This document shows positions 1 through 6,492 of a stretch of 18,767 nucleotides of DNA, one piece after another. A program made the position numbers and the translations under genes. The number at the start of each line of letters is the position of its first letter. The stretch's first letter is position 1. The notes beneath the pieces are model-generated. The model was given only the letters and a program-made list of their open reading frames with translations, did not search any database and was not told the DNA's origin. The stretch is from DSXH01 sp964532065 (GTDB lineage Bacteria > Bacteroidota > Ignavibacteria > Ignavibacteriales > Melioribacteraceae), in NCBI GenBank assembly GCA_964532065.1, contig CAZHHG010000053.1:1-18767 (forward strand), given 5' to 3'.

Positions 1-1
1 A

Positions 2-805
2 ATCGATGCTTGGGTTTACCCGGTTGTCGTAAATTCTTTCAGAGTTGAACCAATCGTTCAAAAAGTGGAATTAACCTCTCCTGTATGTACCGGTTATAGA
101 CTCTATATACAAGGCGGCAACTTGCACTTTGTTGTAATGGATGGTACTTCCACTTCCGTTATATCAACACCAATAACTTATTCACAATGGCAGCATATTG
201 CAGCTGTTAGAAAAGGCGGTACGCCTAATACTTTTGAATTATATATTAATGGTGTTTTAACAGCTTCTACAAATAGTCAGATTAATAATACAAGTAATTC
301 AGCAGAACTTATTCTCGGAGGAATTCCCAGCCCAAGTGGGGGAGCAATATGTGGACTGCCTGCACAATATGGTTGGGGTGAAATAGCAATTGATGAACTC
401 GAAATATTCAACCGCGCTCTTGAACAATCAGAAATTTTTTCATTATGGTATGCTGATACTTTTGGTAAATGTAAACCCGAACCAACTTCAATTGATTTTA
501 ATAATCCGGATAAATTTATCCCGAGCAACTTTTTACTGGGCCAGAATTATCCTAACCCATTTAATCCTGCAACGTCAATAAGTTACGCTTTACCCGTTGA
601 AAGTAGAGTCAGGATTTCTGTTTATAATATTTTAGGAGAGGTTCTGGTAAATTTAGTTGATGATATTAAACCGTCAGGAAACTATAAAGTTAACTGGGAC
701 GCAAGTAAATTATCCTCAGGATTATATTTATATAAAATTGAGGCTATTCCACAAAATGGTGAAAAACCATTTACTCAGGTAAAGAAGATGATTCTACTTA
801 AGTAA
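2..805 (+). CDS. Secreted LamG-like protein with T9SS type A sorting domain (5' partial)
   Basis: This is the C-terminal 267 codons of a larger gene. The frame is open from the first full codon at position 2, so the GTG at 65 is an internal valine and not a start. The first ~140 residues look like a LamG/concanavalin A-like lectin domain: a W-x-HIAAV strand, then a F-x-LYINGV strand and a late AIDELEIFNRAL strand are typical of Laminin_G_3. The last ~90 residues are a T9SS type A sorting domain, with the NYPNPFNPAT motif, then VRISVYNILGE, a WD-x-S segment and the SSGLYLYKIEA strand, ending in KKMILLK. By family knowledge such proteins cross the outer membrane through T9SS and have the sorting domain removed by PorU, which is encoded in this window. 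The LamG domain suggests carbohydrate or matrix binding, but the substrate cannot be read. The N-terminal part lies outside the window. Confidence 0.9.
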   Translation: MDAWVYPVVVNSFRVEPIVQKVELTSPVCTGYRLYIQGGNLHFVVMDGTSTSVISTPITYSQWQHIAAVRKGGTPNTFELYINGVLTASTNSQINNTSNSAELILGGIPSPSGGAICGLPAQYGWGEIAIDELEIFNRALEQSEIFSLWYADTFGKCKPEPTSIDFNNPDKFIPSNFLLGQNYPNPFNPATSISYALPVESRVRISVYNILGEVLVNLVDDIKPSGNYKVNWDASKLSSGLYLYKIEAIPQNGEKPFTQVKKMILLK

Positions 806-949
806 GATTCTTTTTTTAAAGGTTTTGCAATATTAAACATCTAAAAAAAAATAATCACTAATCTTATATATGCAAAACAGCTAAGATAAAGCTCAATTTA
901 TTGAAAGCTATTACAAGGTCGTAGCAGCTTAATTTGTCATTCCAAAACA

Positions 950-976
950 AAACCGCCGGAATAAATCCGGCGGTTT
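950..976. terminator. Bidirectional rho-independent terminator
   Basis: A perfect 11-bp inverted repeat (950-960 with 966-976, core ACCGCCGGA) encloses a 5-nt ATAAA loop. On the + strand it is followed by T-rich TATTTATTTA. On the - strand it is followed by TTGTTTTGGA. It lies between converging genes: it ends the - strand zinc-ribbon gene only 6 nt after its stop, and can also stop transcripts from the LamG gene ending at 805. The 806-949 stretch before it is AT-rich and shows nothing else. Confidence 0.85.
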
Positions 977-982
977 ATTTAT

Positions 983-1207
983 TTACCATTCGTATTCGCA
1001 ATCATTGCAGTGGTATTTGGGAGCGTTGCCATTTTCATCTATTGGTACATCACAACCACCATAGTGAACATTATCATCATCATTTCCATTCTCTTCTCTT
1101 GGGTCTAGCATTACTAGTCCCCAAATTATTTTAGCAATCGATTTACCCCCGCACTTAGGACAAGTTTTTCTCGGTTTGGATTTCGGTTTTTTAACAGTAA
1201 TTATCAT
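983..1207 (-). CDS. Small zinc-ribbon protein
   Basis: A 74-residue cytoplasmic protein. It has a basic N-terminus, then CPKCGG at residues 16-21, an acidic middle, a YGGCDVP segment, and a closing YHCNDCEYEW. The paired CxxC motifs at both ends would bind one zinc ion as a zinc ribbon. The layout (CPKCG, then AKIIWGL, GGC, and a final HCNDC-x-Y-x-W) matches a recurrent family of short uncharacterised bacterial zinc-ribbon proteins; no function is known to me. The ATG at 1207-1205 follows a weak CAGG. The gene stands alone on the - strand, ends 6 nt before a strong hairpin terminator, and has no partner gene. It is clearly coding because the cysteine spacing and terminal signature are intact. 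Role unknown. Confidence 0.8.
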   Translation of the reverse strand: MIITVKKPKSKPRKTCPKCGGKSIAKIIWGLVMLDPREENGNDDDNVHYGGCDVPIDENGNAPKYHCNDCEYEW

Positions 1208-1428
1208 TGCCTGAGATAATATTTGATAATAAAACTAAAAAATTTTTTTGAGATTTTCTTTCAGCAAAAATTCTACAAATAAAAGAAGACAATTGCATGA
1301 TTTCACTGTGTCTTTTTTGTGTCTTTTTTTGCACCAGACAACACCATTTCACTCCAATTTTGATTCTGAAAAATCTTATTACTATTTTCACATAGCGAAT
1401 TTTGAAAGTTTTCAAAGTTTTTAGTCAT

Positions 1429-1501
1429 TGCCCCGTGGTGTAATTGGCAACACGTCTGACTCTGGATCAGAAAAGTCTAGGTTCGAGCCCTAGCGGGGCA
1501 G
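1429..1501 (+). tRNA. tRNA-Gln (anticodon CTG)
   Basis: It folds as a full cloverleaf. The acceptor TGCCCCG pairs with CGGGGCA; the D stem is GTGT/ACAC; the anticodon stem TCTGA/TCAGA carries the loop CTCTGGA with CTG at positions 34-36; the T stem is CTAGG/CCTAG around TTCGAGC. The discriminator is G at 1501, as usual for glutamine tRNAs. The 3' CCA is not encoded, so it must be added after transcription. It reads CAG codons. Confidence 0.95.
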
Positions 1502-1765
1502 CAAATCAAATCCTGTAGAAAATCTTTTTACCATATTGAATTCAATCCTTTATTTTTGAGCATTTATCTTTTTCTCAATTAGACCTTCATAGATTCAAGC
1601 ATTGTGTATCAGACCTCACTTCATTAATGCAAAATCAACAAATAAATATTTAATTCATTACATCGAACATGAAAAGGTTTAGTGCGCAGCTTTTTGAAGT
1701 GATAGAATTCAAATTATTCTCCGAAAATTCGATAATAATTGAGTTATATATATAAATGTGAAAAT

Positions 1766-3268
1766 ATGAAAAATAACAGGGGACATTCCAAAAATATTGT
1801 AATCTCAATTTACCTTTTAATACTTGGCTGGACTCTAATAATTATTGGTTTATCATTCTGGTTTTACACAAATACTTATTCGGGAATCACTTTGTTAGCT
1901 CAAAGAGAGGCATACAAAGGATTTGAAAAAGATGTAATGTTTAGGGCGTGGACTTCAATGCATGGGGGAGTATATGTTCCGGTAAGTTTAATAACACAGC
2001 CAAATCCATATTTATCACATCTCCCCGAGAGAGATATTACTACTCCTTCTGGAAAAACATTAACCCTTATGAATCCGGCATATGTCACTCGACAAGTGCA
2101 TGAACTTTCTTTTTCAAAGAATAAAATAGTAGGACATATAACAAGTCTCAATCCTATTAGATCAGAAAACAAAGCTGATAAGTGGGAGACATTTGCATTG
2201 AGATTGTTTGAAAATGGTTCGAATGAATATTTTGGAATTGATACAATCAGCGGTAAAAAGTTCTTCAGATATATGGCCCCGCTTACTACAGATAAAAGTT
2301 GCTTAAAATGCCATGAATCTCAAGGCTATAAATTGGGAGATATAAGAGGAGGAATTAGCTCCTCTATTCCATGGGATAACCATCAGGCATCCATTAATAA
2401 ACAAATATTCCAGGGTTTTATAAGTTACGGGATTGTTTGGTTAATTGGATTTGTTTCATTACTGTATGTGAAAAGAAGATTTGTAATTTATATAAAAAAG
2501 AGAGATGAATATGAAAATCAGATGGCCAAATTAAATGAGGATCTTTTCGAATTAAACACGAAGCTAGAAAAAACAAATTCAGAAAAGGATAAGTTTTTTT
2601 CAATCATCGCGCACGACCTCCGTTCTCCTTTTCATGGATTAATGGGGATAACATCAATGATTATGGATGATCCTGAAAGCTTCACAAAAAAAGAATTGGT
2701 TGAACTGAATAAACTTGCTCATAGTTCATCGAGTAAACTTTTTAAGCTGCTTCAGAATTTACTTGAATGGGCGCAGATGAAAAACGGGATGCTGGTTTAT
2801 AATCCTCAAAAAATCAACTTATACGGACTCTTACTGCAAAATCTTTTATTGAAAGAACAGAAAGCAAAACAAAAAGAAATAAAGATTCTTCTGCATGTAC
2901 CGCAGGATATAGAAGTTTTAGCTGATGAAAACATGTTAAATTCTATCGTCCGGAATCTTCTATCGAACGCCTTAAAATTTACACCGCAATGTGGCAGCAT
3001 TACAATTTCCTGTAGAATGATTGAAAATAACTTTATTGAAGTATCGGTAACGGATTCCGGTATCGGTATCCCTGAAGATATAATGCAAAAACTCTTTAGG
3101 CCTGACCAAAAAGTCGGAAGAACCGGGATAAATGGTGAAGAAAGCACCGGATTGGGTTTGCTGCTTTGTAAAGAGTTTGTGGAAAAGCATGGAGGGACAA
3201 TTAATGCTGTCAGCAATACCTTATCTGGAACTACTTTTTCTTTTAGTATACCATTGATTCAACAATAA
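1766..3268 (+). CDS. Membrane sensor histidine kinase with c-heme DUF3365 domain
   Basis: A 500-residue sensor kinase counted from the ATG at 1766. A TTG at 1739 would add nine residues, but it has no ribosome site and the ATG sits just before the first membrane helix. Order: helix at ~14-34; periplasmic DUF3365 (Tll0287-like) domain at ~40-205 with HGGVYVP, NPYL, NPAYVTRQ and a CLKCH c-type heme motif (Cys179, Cys182, His183); second helix at ~219-235; short coiled coil; HisKA with AHDLRSP (phospho-acceptor His283); HATPase_c with N-box NLLSNALKFT (~397-406), DSGIGIP, STGLGL and a final GTTFSFSIP. Heme placed outside the membrane suggests sensing of redox state or a small ligand such as NO or O2; this is family inference. 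It has no receiver domain and no response regulator beside it, so its partner lies elsewhere. The 264 bases before it show no certain site. Confidence 0.92.
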   Translation: MKNNRGHSKNIVISIYLLILGWTLIIIGLSFWFYTNTYSGITLLAQREAYKGFEKDVMFRAWTSMHGGVYVPVSLITQPNPYLSHLPERDITTPSGKTLTLMNPAYVTRQVHELSFSKNKIVGHITSLNPIRSENKADKWETFALRLFENGSNEYFGIDTISGKKFFRYMAPLTTDKSCLKCHESQGYKLGDIRGGISSSIPWDNHQASINKQIFQGFISYGIVWLIGFVSLLYVKRRFVIYIKKRDEYENQMAKLNEDLFELNTKLEKTNSEKDKFFSIIAHDLRSPFHGLMGITSMIMDDPESFTKKELVELNKLAHSSSSKLFKLLQNLLEWAQMKNGMLVYNPQKINLYGLLLQNLLLKEQKAKQKEIKILLHVPQDIEVLADENMLNSIVRNLLSNALKFTPQCGSITISCRMIENNFIEVSVTDSGIGIPEDIMQKLFRPDQKVGRTGINGEESTGLGLLLCKEFVEKHGGTINAVSNTLSGTTFSFSIPLIQQ

Positions 3269-3480
3269 TCTGCTTAAACCAGATAAAATTAAATATTCAA
3301 TTTCGGAAAAGTCAGGCAGTGCATTAAGATTTGTTTGCAATAAAGGTTATTTCCCCCATTGTGATTATATAATTCATCGACTCTTAATAAAACGATGAAT
3401 GGAATAATCTATTTTTATTACTCAAAATTTTACATCAGTTATAATTTCTATATTCTCAATTTTTTCTTATAATTAAATGT

Positions 3481-3486
3481 AGGGAG
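3481..3486 (+). promoter_or_regulatory. Ribosome binding site of the aldo/keto reductase
   Basis: AGGGAG lies 9 nt before the ATG at 3496 and fixes that start. Most genes in this window have no such site, so this gene is probably translated efficiently. The rest of 3269-3480 is AT-rich without a clear promoter or terminator. Confidence 0.7.
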
Positions 3487-3495
3487 AATAATTAT

Positions 3496-4443
3496 ATGAA
3501 AACCAGACAACTCGGTAAGAACGGTCCAGAACTTACAATTGTTGGTTTTGGTGCATGGGCTATCGGTGGGCCATGGCAGTGGGGATGGGGTGAGGTTGAC
3601 GATAAAGAATCTGTCGCAGCAATTCATTCCGCGATTGAAAATGGTATCAATTGGATTGATACTGCGGCTGTATATGGATTCGGTCATTCCGAAAAAATTG
3701 TTGCCCAGGCAGTTCAAGGAATTCGTGATAAAGTTTTTATTGCTACTAAATGCGGCATGGTGAATGACGGCACCGGTAATGCAATATTCAACAATGATCC
3801 CCAAAGTATTCGGAAAGAATGTGAAGAGAGTCTGCGCCGTTTGAATGTTGATCAGATAGATCTTTACCAGATCCACTGGCCTGATGAAAATGTGGAAGTT
3901 GAACGTTCATGGGAAATGATGGTCCGGCTTAAAGAAGAAGGGAAAGTAAAATATATCGGTGTTAGTAATTTCGATGTCCCGCTACTCGAACGCTGCATGA
4001 GAATTGAACACGTTCAATCGCTTCAGCCTCCTTTCAGTATGCTTAACAGAAAAGTTGAAAATGAAATTCTCCCTTACTGTCTGGAAAATGGAATCGGAGT
4101 TGTTGCATATAGTCCGATGCAGGCTGGACTTTTAACCGGGAAATTCGATATTAATAAATTAGCACACGACGATTGGCGCCGGCGCGGATCCCATTTCCGT
4201 AAGCCTTACCTCGATAAAGCTCTTAAGCTTGTTGAGGAGTTGAGAGCCATTGCCGATCGGAAAAATTGTACTGTCGGAAATCTTGCTGTTGCATGGGTCC
4301 TTTCTAATCCCTCTCTTACATCGGCTATTGTGGGTGCGCGGAATCCTGAACAGGTAAGTGAGAATATTATTTCTGCTCAGGTAGAACTTTCTGATTCTGA
4401 TTTGAATGAGATCAGGAATTTGTTAAACGAAGCTGGATTATAA
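3496..4443 (+). CDS. Aldo/keto reductase family oxidoreductase
   Basis: A full-length 315-residue cytosolic NAD(P)H-dependent reductase of the AKR superfamily, a TIM barrel reducing aldehydes or ketones. The catalytic tetrad is visible: Asp55 in WIDTAAVYG, Tyr60, Lys85 in FIATKCG and His127 in LYQIHWPD. Other family signatures are the N-terminal TRQLG-x-x-G-x-x-L-x-x-x-GFG, then KYIGVSNF, VVAYSPMQAGLLTGK and the late cofactor-binding IVGARNPEQ. The start is fixed by the ribosome site just upstream. A tryptophan/glycine-rich loop after GFGAWAIGG (residues 26-32) is characteristic of a common bacterial subgroup whose substrate is mostly unknown; some members are annotated as general stress or sugar-related AKRs. 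It appears to be a single-gene unit between the sensor kinase and a tRNA, and the context does not point to a pathway. Confidence 0.93.
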   Translation: MKTRQLGKNGPELTIVGFGAWAIGGPWQWGWGEVDDKESVAAIHSAIENGINWIDTAAVYGFGHSEKIVAQAVQGIRDKVFIATKCGMVNDGTGNAIFNNDPQSIRKECEESLRRLNVDQIDLYQIHWPDENVEVERSWEMMVRLKEEGKVKYIGVSNFDVPLLERCMRIEHVQSLQPPFSMLNRKVENEILPYCLENGIGVVAYSPMQAGLLTGKFDINKLAHDDWRRRGSHFRKPYLDKALKLVEELRAIADRKNCTVGNLAVAWVLSNPSLTSAIVGARNPEQVSENIISAQVELSDSDLNEIRNLLNEAGL

Positions 4444-4497
4444 ATTTTTAATAAGTTTAACTATATTTGAATCGGAAATAGTTTTTTGTTTTTAAAT

Positions 4498-4571
4498 GGC
4501 GCGTTCGTCTAGTGGTCCAGGACGCCGCCCTCTCAAGGCGGAGATCACGGGTTCGACCCCCGTACGCGCTA
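4498..4571 (+). tRNA. tRNA-Glu (anticodon CTC)
   Basis: The cloverleaf is complete. The acceptor GGCGCGT pairs with ACGCGCT, with a G-U first pair as seen in many bacterial tRNA-Glu genes. The D stem is GTCT/GGAC; the anticodon stem CCGCC/GGCGG holds the loop CTCTCAA with CTC at 34-36; the T stem is ACGGG/CCCGT. The discriminator is A at 4571 and CCA is not encoded. It reads GAG codons. Confidence 0.96.
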
Positions 4572-4647
4572 CTGCTTTTTTAAAATGATTCTTTTTACCT
4601 ATTTCGAAAATTCCAAAACAAATTTCCTGCTTTTCGTTTGAATTAGT

Positions 4648-4667
4648 ATCCCGTCATATGACGGGAT
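4648..4667. promoter_or_regulatory. Perfect 20-bp palindrome, probable operator
   Basis: Bases 4648-4657 (ATCCCGTCAT) are exactly repeated in reverse complement at 4658-4667, with no spacer. The dyad lies just before the ferredoxin-nth-HD operon and immediately upstream of TATATTTG (4672-4679), which fits the Bacteroidota -7 promoter element TAnnTTTG. That position suits a repressor or activator site. No TTTG box lies at the usual -33 distance, which fits an activator-dependent or regulated promoter. Alternatively it is an 8-bp hairpin with an ATAT loop acting as a weak terminator after the tRNA; the downstream sequence has no proper T run, so I favour the operator. Confidence 0.45.
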
Positions 4668-4671
4668 TCCT

Positions 4672-4679
4672 TATATTTG
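4672..4679 (+). promoter_or_regulatory. Possible promoter -7 element of the ferredoxin-nth operon
   Basis: TATATTTG matches the TAnnTTTG consensus used by the primary sigma factor of Bacteroidota. If it is used, transcription would begin near 4686. This would exclude the TTG at 4677 as a start codon and favour the GTG at 4707 for the ferredoxin. Such short AT-rich matches also occur by chance. Confidence 0.3.
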
Positions 4680-4706
4680 AGCCGGTTTTTACTTCCGGAT
4701 GAGGTT

Positions 4707-5036
4707 GTGGGACGATTCGAAAAACATATTTTTATCTGTCAGAATAAAAGGGAACCCGGGCATCCTAGAGGGTGTTGTGCCGATAAGAATTCGTCGCAGA
4801 TTCTGGATTATCTGAAGAAGCGATTGAAAGAACTGGGTCTCAATTCAAAAATGAGGGCGAATAATTCAGGCTGCCTAGATGCCTGTGAATTCGGACCGGT
4901 TGCAGTAGTTTACCCTGAACAGATATGGTATGGTCAGCTCTCGATAGGAGATGTTGAGGAAATTCTTCAAAGTCATCTCATTAATAATCTCCCAGTTGAA
5001 AGATTGATGATAAAAGACAAAAGGTTTGATCAGTGA
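4707..5036 (+). CDS. Thioredoxin-fold [2Fe-2S] ferredoxin
   Basis: A small (109-residue) electron carrier of the thioredoxin-like [2Fe-2S] ferredoxin family (Shethna-type; also seen as the 24-kDa NADH dehydrogenase subunit fold). Family signatures are HIFICQN with the first ligand Cys11, EPGHPRGCC with Cys24 (Cys23 adjacent), and NSGCLDACEFGP with Cys56 and Cys60. The 13/32/4 spacing matches the four cluster ligands of the family. A YPE-x-x-WYG segment follows. The start is uncertain: a TTG at 4677 would add ten residues but overlaps a possible promoter element, and neither start has a good ribosome site. The stop overlaps the next start by 4 nt (GTGA), so it is translationally coupled to endonuclease III, itself an Fe-S enzyme. 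Its redox partner is not shown by the sequence. Confidence 0.85.
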   Translation: MGRFEKHIFICQNKREPGHPRGCCADKNSSQILDYLKKRLKELGLNSKMRANNSGCLDACEFGPVAVVYPEQIWYGQLSIGDVEEILQSHLINNLPVERLMIKDKRFDQ

Positions 5037-5692
5037 AAAACGATCAGGAAGAAAAAAAGCGAGCCCGTAAAATTTTTAATATTCTCCGGAAAAAATTTCC
5101 TGATGCTCAACCCGCACTCGAGTATAAAAATCCGTTCCAGTTGCTTATCGCCACCATTCTTTCAGCTCAATGTACCGATGCGAGAGTGAATATAGTTACC
5201 AAAACTCTCTTTAAAAAATACGGTAAACCTTCGGATTACATCGATGTTTCCGGCCGTGAACTGGAAAAAGATATTTTCTCGACCGGTTTTTACAGACAGA
5301 AGGCAAAGAGTATTAAAAGCTGCTGCAAAATGCTTTTAGAAGAATATAACGGAAATGTCCCACAGCGGTTCGAGGATTTAATAAAACTTCCCGGTGTTGG
5401 AAGAAAAACCGCATCGGTAATTGCAGGCAATGCTTTCGGAATTCCCTCTATTGCCGTCGATACTCATGTAAAAAGACTTTCTAATCTTCTCGGATTTATC
5501 GATTCTTCTGATCCGGAAAAAATTGAATACAGGTTAAAAGAATTGTTACCCGAAGACTACTGGATAGTTAGCGGCCACCTGCTTATGAATCATGGCAGAA
5601 ATACCTGTATCGCCAGAAGACCGAAATGCGGGGATTGTATTATCAGCAGCTTGTGTCCCTCGTTTGTGAAATTTATAAAGGAGAAAAAATGA
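5033..5692 (+). CDS. nth: Endonuclease III (DNA glycosylase/AP lyase)
   Basis: A 219-residue base-excision repair enzyme that removes oxidised pyrimidines and cuts the abasic site. The helix-hairpin-helix motif LPGVGRKTASVIAGNAF (119-135) contains the catalytic Lys125. The catalytic Asp143 lies in AVDTHVKRLSNLLG. The C-terminal [4Fe-4S] loop is complete: Cys192, Cys199, Cys202 and Cys208 in the C-x6-C-x2-C-x5-C pattern. An SAQCTDARVN segment near residue 44 is also typical. The length is normal for bacterial Nth. The GTG start overlaps the ferredoxin stop by 4 nt and has AAAGG about 8 nt upstream. The stop overlaps the following ATG by 4 nt. It is the middle gene of a coupled three-gene operon. 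Confidence 0.97.
   Translation: MKNDQEEKKRARKIFNILRKKFPDAQPALEYKNPFQLLIATILSAQCTDARVNIVTKTLFKKYGKPSDYIDVSGRELEKDIFSTGFYRQKAKSIKSCCKMLLEEYNGNVPQRFEDLIKLPGVGRKTASVIAGNAFGIPSIAVDTHVKRLSNLLGFIDSSDPEKIEYRLKELLPEDYWIVSGHLLMNHGRNTCIARRPKCGDCIISSLCPSFVKFIKEKK
5677..5683 (+). promoter_or_regulatory. Ribosome binding site that fixes the HD-protein start
   Basis: AAAGGAG lies inside the 3' end of nth, 5 nt before the ATG at 5689. It shows that the HD-domain protein starts there and not at the longer in-frame ATG at 5626 within nth. Confidence 0.85.
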
Positions 5693-6258
5693 GCCCGGAT
5701 ATTATGAGAGATAGAGAATACTGTCATGCAATCTTAAAAGAGTTTACAAAAAGCGACAGTCTCCTTAAGCATGCATATGCCGTGGAAACTTGTGTCGCTG
5801 CATATGCTGAGAAATTAGGTGAAGACAAAAACTATTGGAGTTGTGTGGCACTGCTTCATGATTTTGATTACGAGATGTACCCTACGGCAGAAGAGCATCC
5901 TTATAAGGGAAAAGAAATTCTCACATCCAAAGGTTTCAGCGAAGAATTCTGCAATACTATTCTTTCTCATGCTGATTATACCGGTATGCCCAGGGAGACT
6001 ACTCTTTCAAAAGTTCTCTTTGCATGTGATGAGCTTGCAGGATTTATTACAGCCGTTGCGTATGTTCGTCCGAGTAAATCGATTGATGAGGTAGAAGTTA
6101 AGTCGGTAACAAAAAAAATGAAGGATAAAGCATTCGCGAGGGCTGTTAACAGGGAGGATATTCTAAAAGGTGCATCGGAACTTGGTGTACCTCTTGAAGA
6201 GCATATTCAATTCTGCATCGATGCAATGAAAAGGAATAAGGAACTGCTTGGATTATAA
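5689..6258 (+). CDS. HD-domain protein (predicted metal-dependent phosphohydrolase)
   Basis: A 189-residue cytosolic HD-superfamily protein. The predicted metal ligands are His28 (LLKHAYAVE), the His57-Asp58 doublet (CVALLHDFDYEMYP), His70 (EEHPYKG), His94 (ILSHADYTG) and possibly Asp114 (FACDELAG). This arrangement, with a final alpha-helical segment rich in KMKDK and EEHIQFCIDAMKR, matches the small stand-alone HDIG/HD hydrolases often annotated as HAD- or HDIG-domain proteins. The usual substrate class is a phosphoester, probably a nucleotide, but the substrate is not known. An ATG with a strong AAAGGAG fixes the start; it overlaps the nth stop as ATGA. An upstream ATG at 5626 in the same frame gives a non-conserved extension inside nth and is rejected. 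It is the last gene of the ferredoxin-nth operon. Confidence 0.87.
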   Translation: MSPDIMRDREYCHAILKEFTKSDSLLKHAYAVETCVAAYAEKLGEDKNYWSCVALLHDFDYEMYPTAEEHPYKGKEILTSKGFSEEFCNTILSHADYTGMPRETTLSKVLFACDELAGFITAVAYVRPSKSIDEVEVKSVTKKMKDKAFARAVNREDILKGASELGVPLEEHIQFCIDAMKRNKELLGL

Positions 6259-6323
6259 TCTGAGCCTATTTCCCGGTTCCACTTAATGATTCGATTGCAA
6301 ATGGTTGCCCAATTGTCTCAATT

Positions 6324-6364
6324 AAGTCAAAAACATACATTTAATGTAAATTTTTAATTGACTT
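6324..6364 (+). terminator. Possible AT-rich hairpin after the HD gene
   Basis: Two nested inverted repeats are present. The inner one is TACAT (6336-6340) with ATGTA (6344-6348), loop TTA, followed by AATTTTT. The outer one is AAGTCAA (6324-6330) with TTGACTT (6358-6364). The inner stem plus T run could be a weak terminator for the ferredoxin-nth-HD operon. The outer arm overlaps the TTGACA box before porU, so it could instead be a regulatory dyad. Confidence 0.35.
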
Positions 6365-6392
6365 GACATTATAATCACTTCTTACATAAATT
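6363..6392 (+). promoter_or_regulatory. Candidate promoter of the porUV operon
   Basis: TTGACA (6363-6368) and TAAATT (6387-6392) are separated by 18 nt, a near-consensus sigma-70 spacing, about 100 nt before the porU start. The same TAAATTTTG also resembles the Bacteroidota TAnnTTTG element with one extra base. No other convincing promoter lies in 6259-6492. Confidence 0.4.
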
Positions 6393-6492
6393 TTGCACGT
6401 AAAAACGGAGAAGTATTATAGAGAATTTGGCTACCATTACAGAATCAAAAAAATTATTTTAATTGTTATTACTAAATCTTGAAAAAGCCAAA

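Noticed and set aside
1308..1329. Tandem repeat of the 11-mer GTGTCTTTTTT (two copies)
   Set aside because: Only two copies in a T-rich intergenic stretch; not an array and not clearly functional.
1191..1415. A 74-codon - strand ORF overlapping the start of the zinc-ribbon gene
   Set aside because: The translation has no recognisable domain, is full of basic and hydrophobic residues from AT-rich DNA, and runs across the upstream region of a real gene on the same strand.
1739..1765. TTG start giving nine extra residues on the sensor kinase
   Set aside because: No ribosome site, and the ATG at 1766 begins a normal N-terminus before the first helix.
2806..3216. A 136-codon - strand ORF inside the histidine kinase
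   Set aside because: It lies antisense to well-conserved kinase boxes and has no domain of its own.
3448..3876. A 142-codon - strand ORF opposite the aldo/keto reductase
   Set aside because: It is a shadow of a conserved coding sequence; the opposite frame carries the full catalytic tetrad.
4677..4706. TTG start giving ten extra residues on the ferredoxin
   Set aside because: It overlaps a possible promoter element and has no ribosome site; kept as an alternative, not chosen.
5626..5688. N-terminal extension of the HD protein from an ATG inside nth
   Set aside because: The strong AAAGGAG before the ATG at 5689 and the ATGA overlap with nth point to the shorter protein.
6463..6492. TTG start giving ten extra residues on PorU
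   Set aside because: The ATG at 6493 begins a clean signal peptide, whereas the extension would put charged residues before it.
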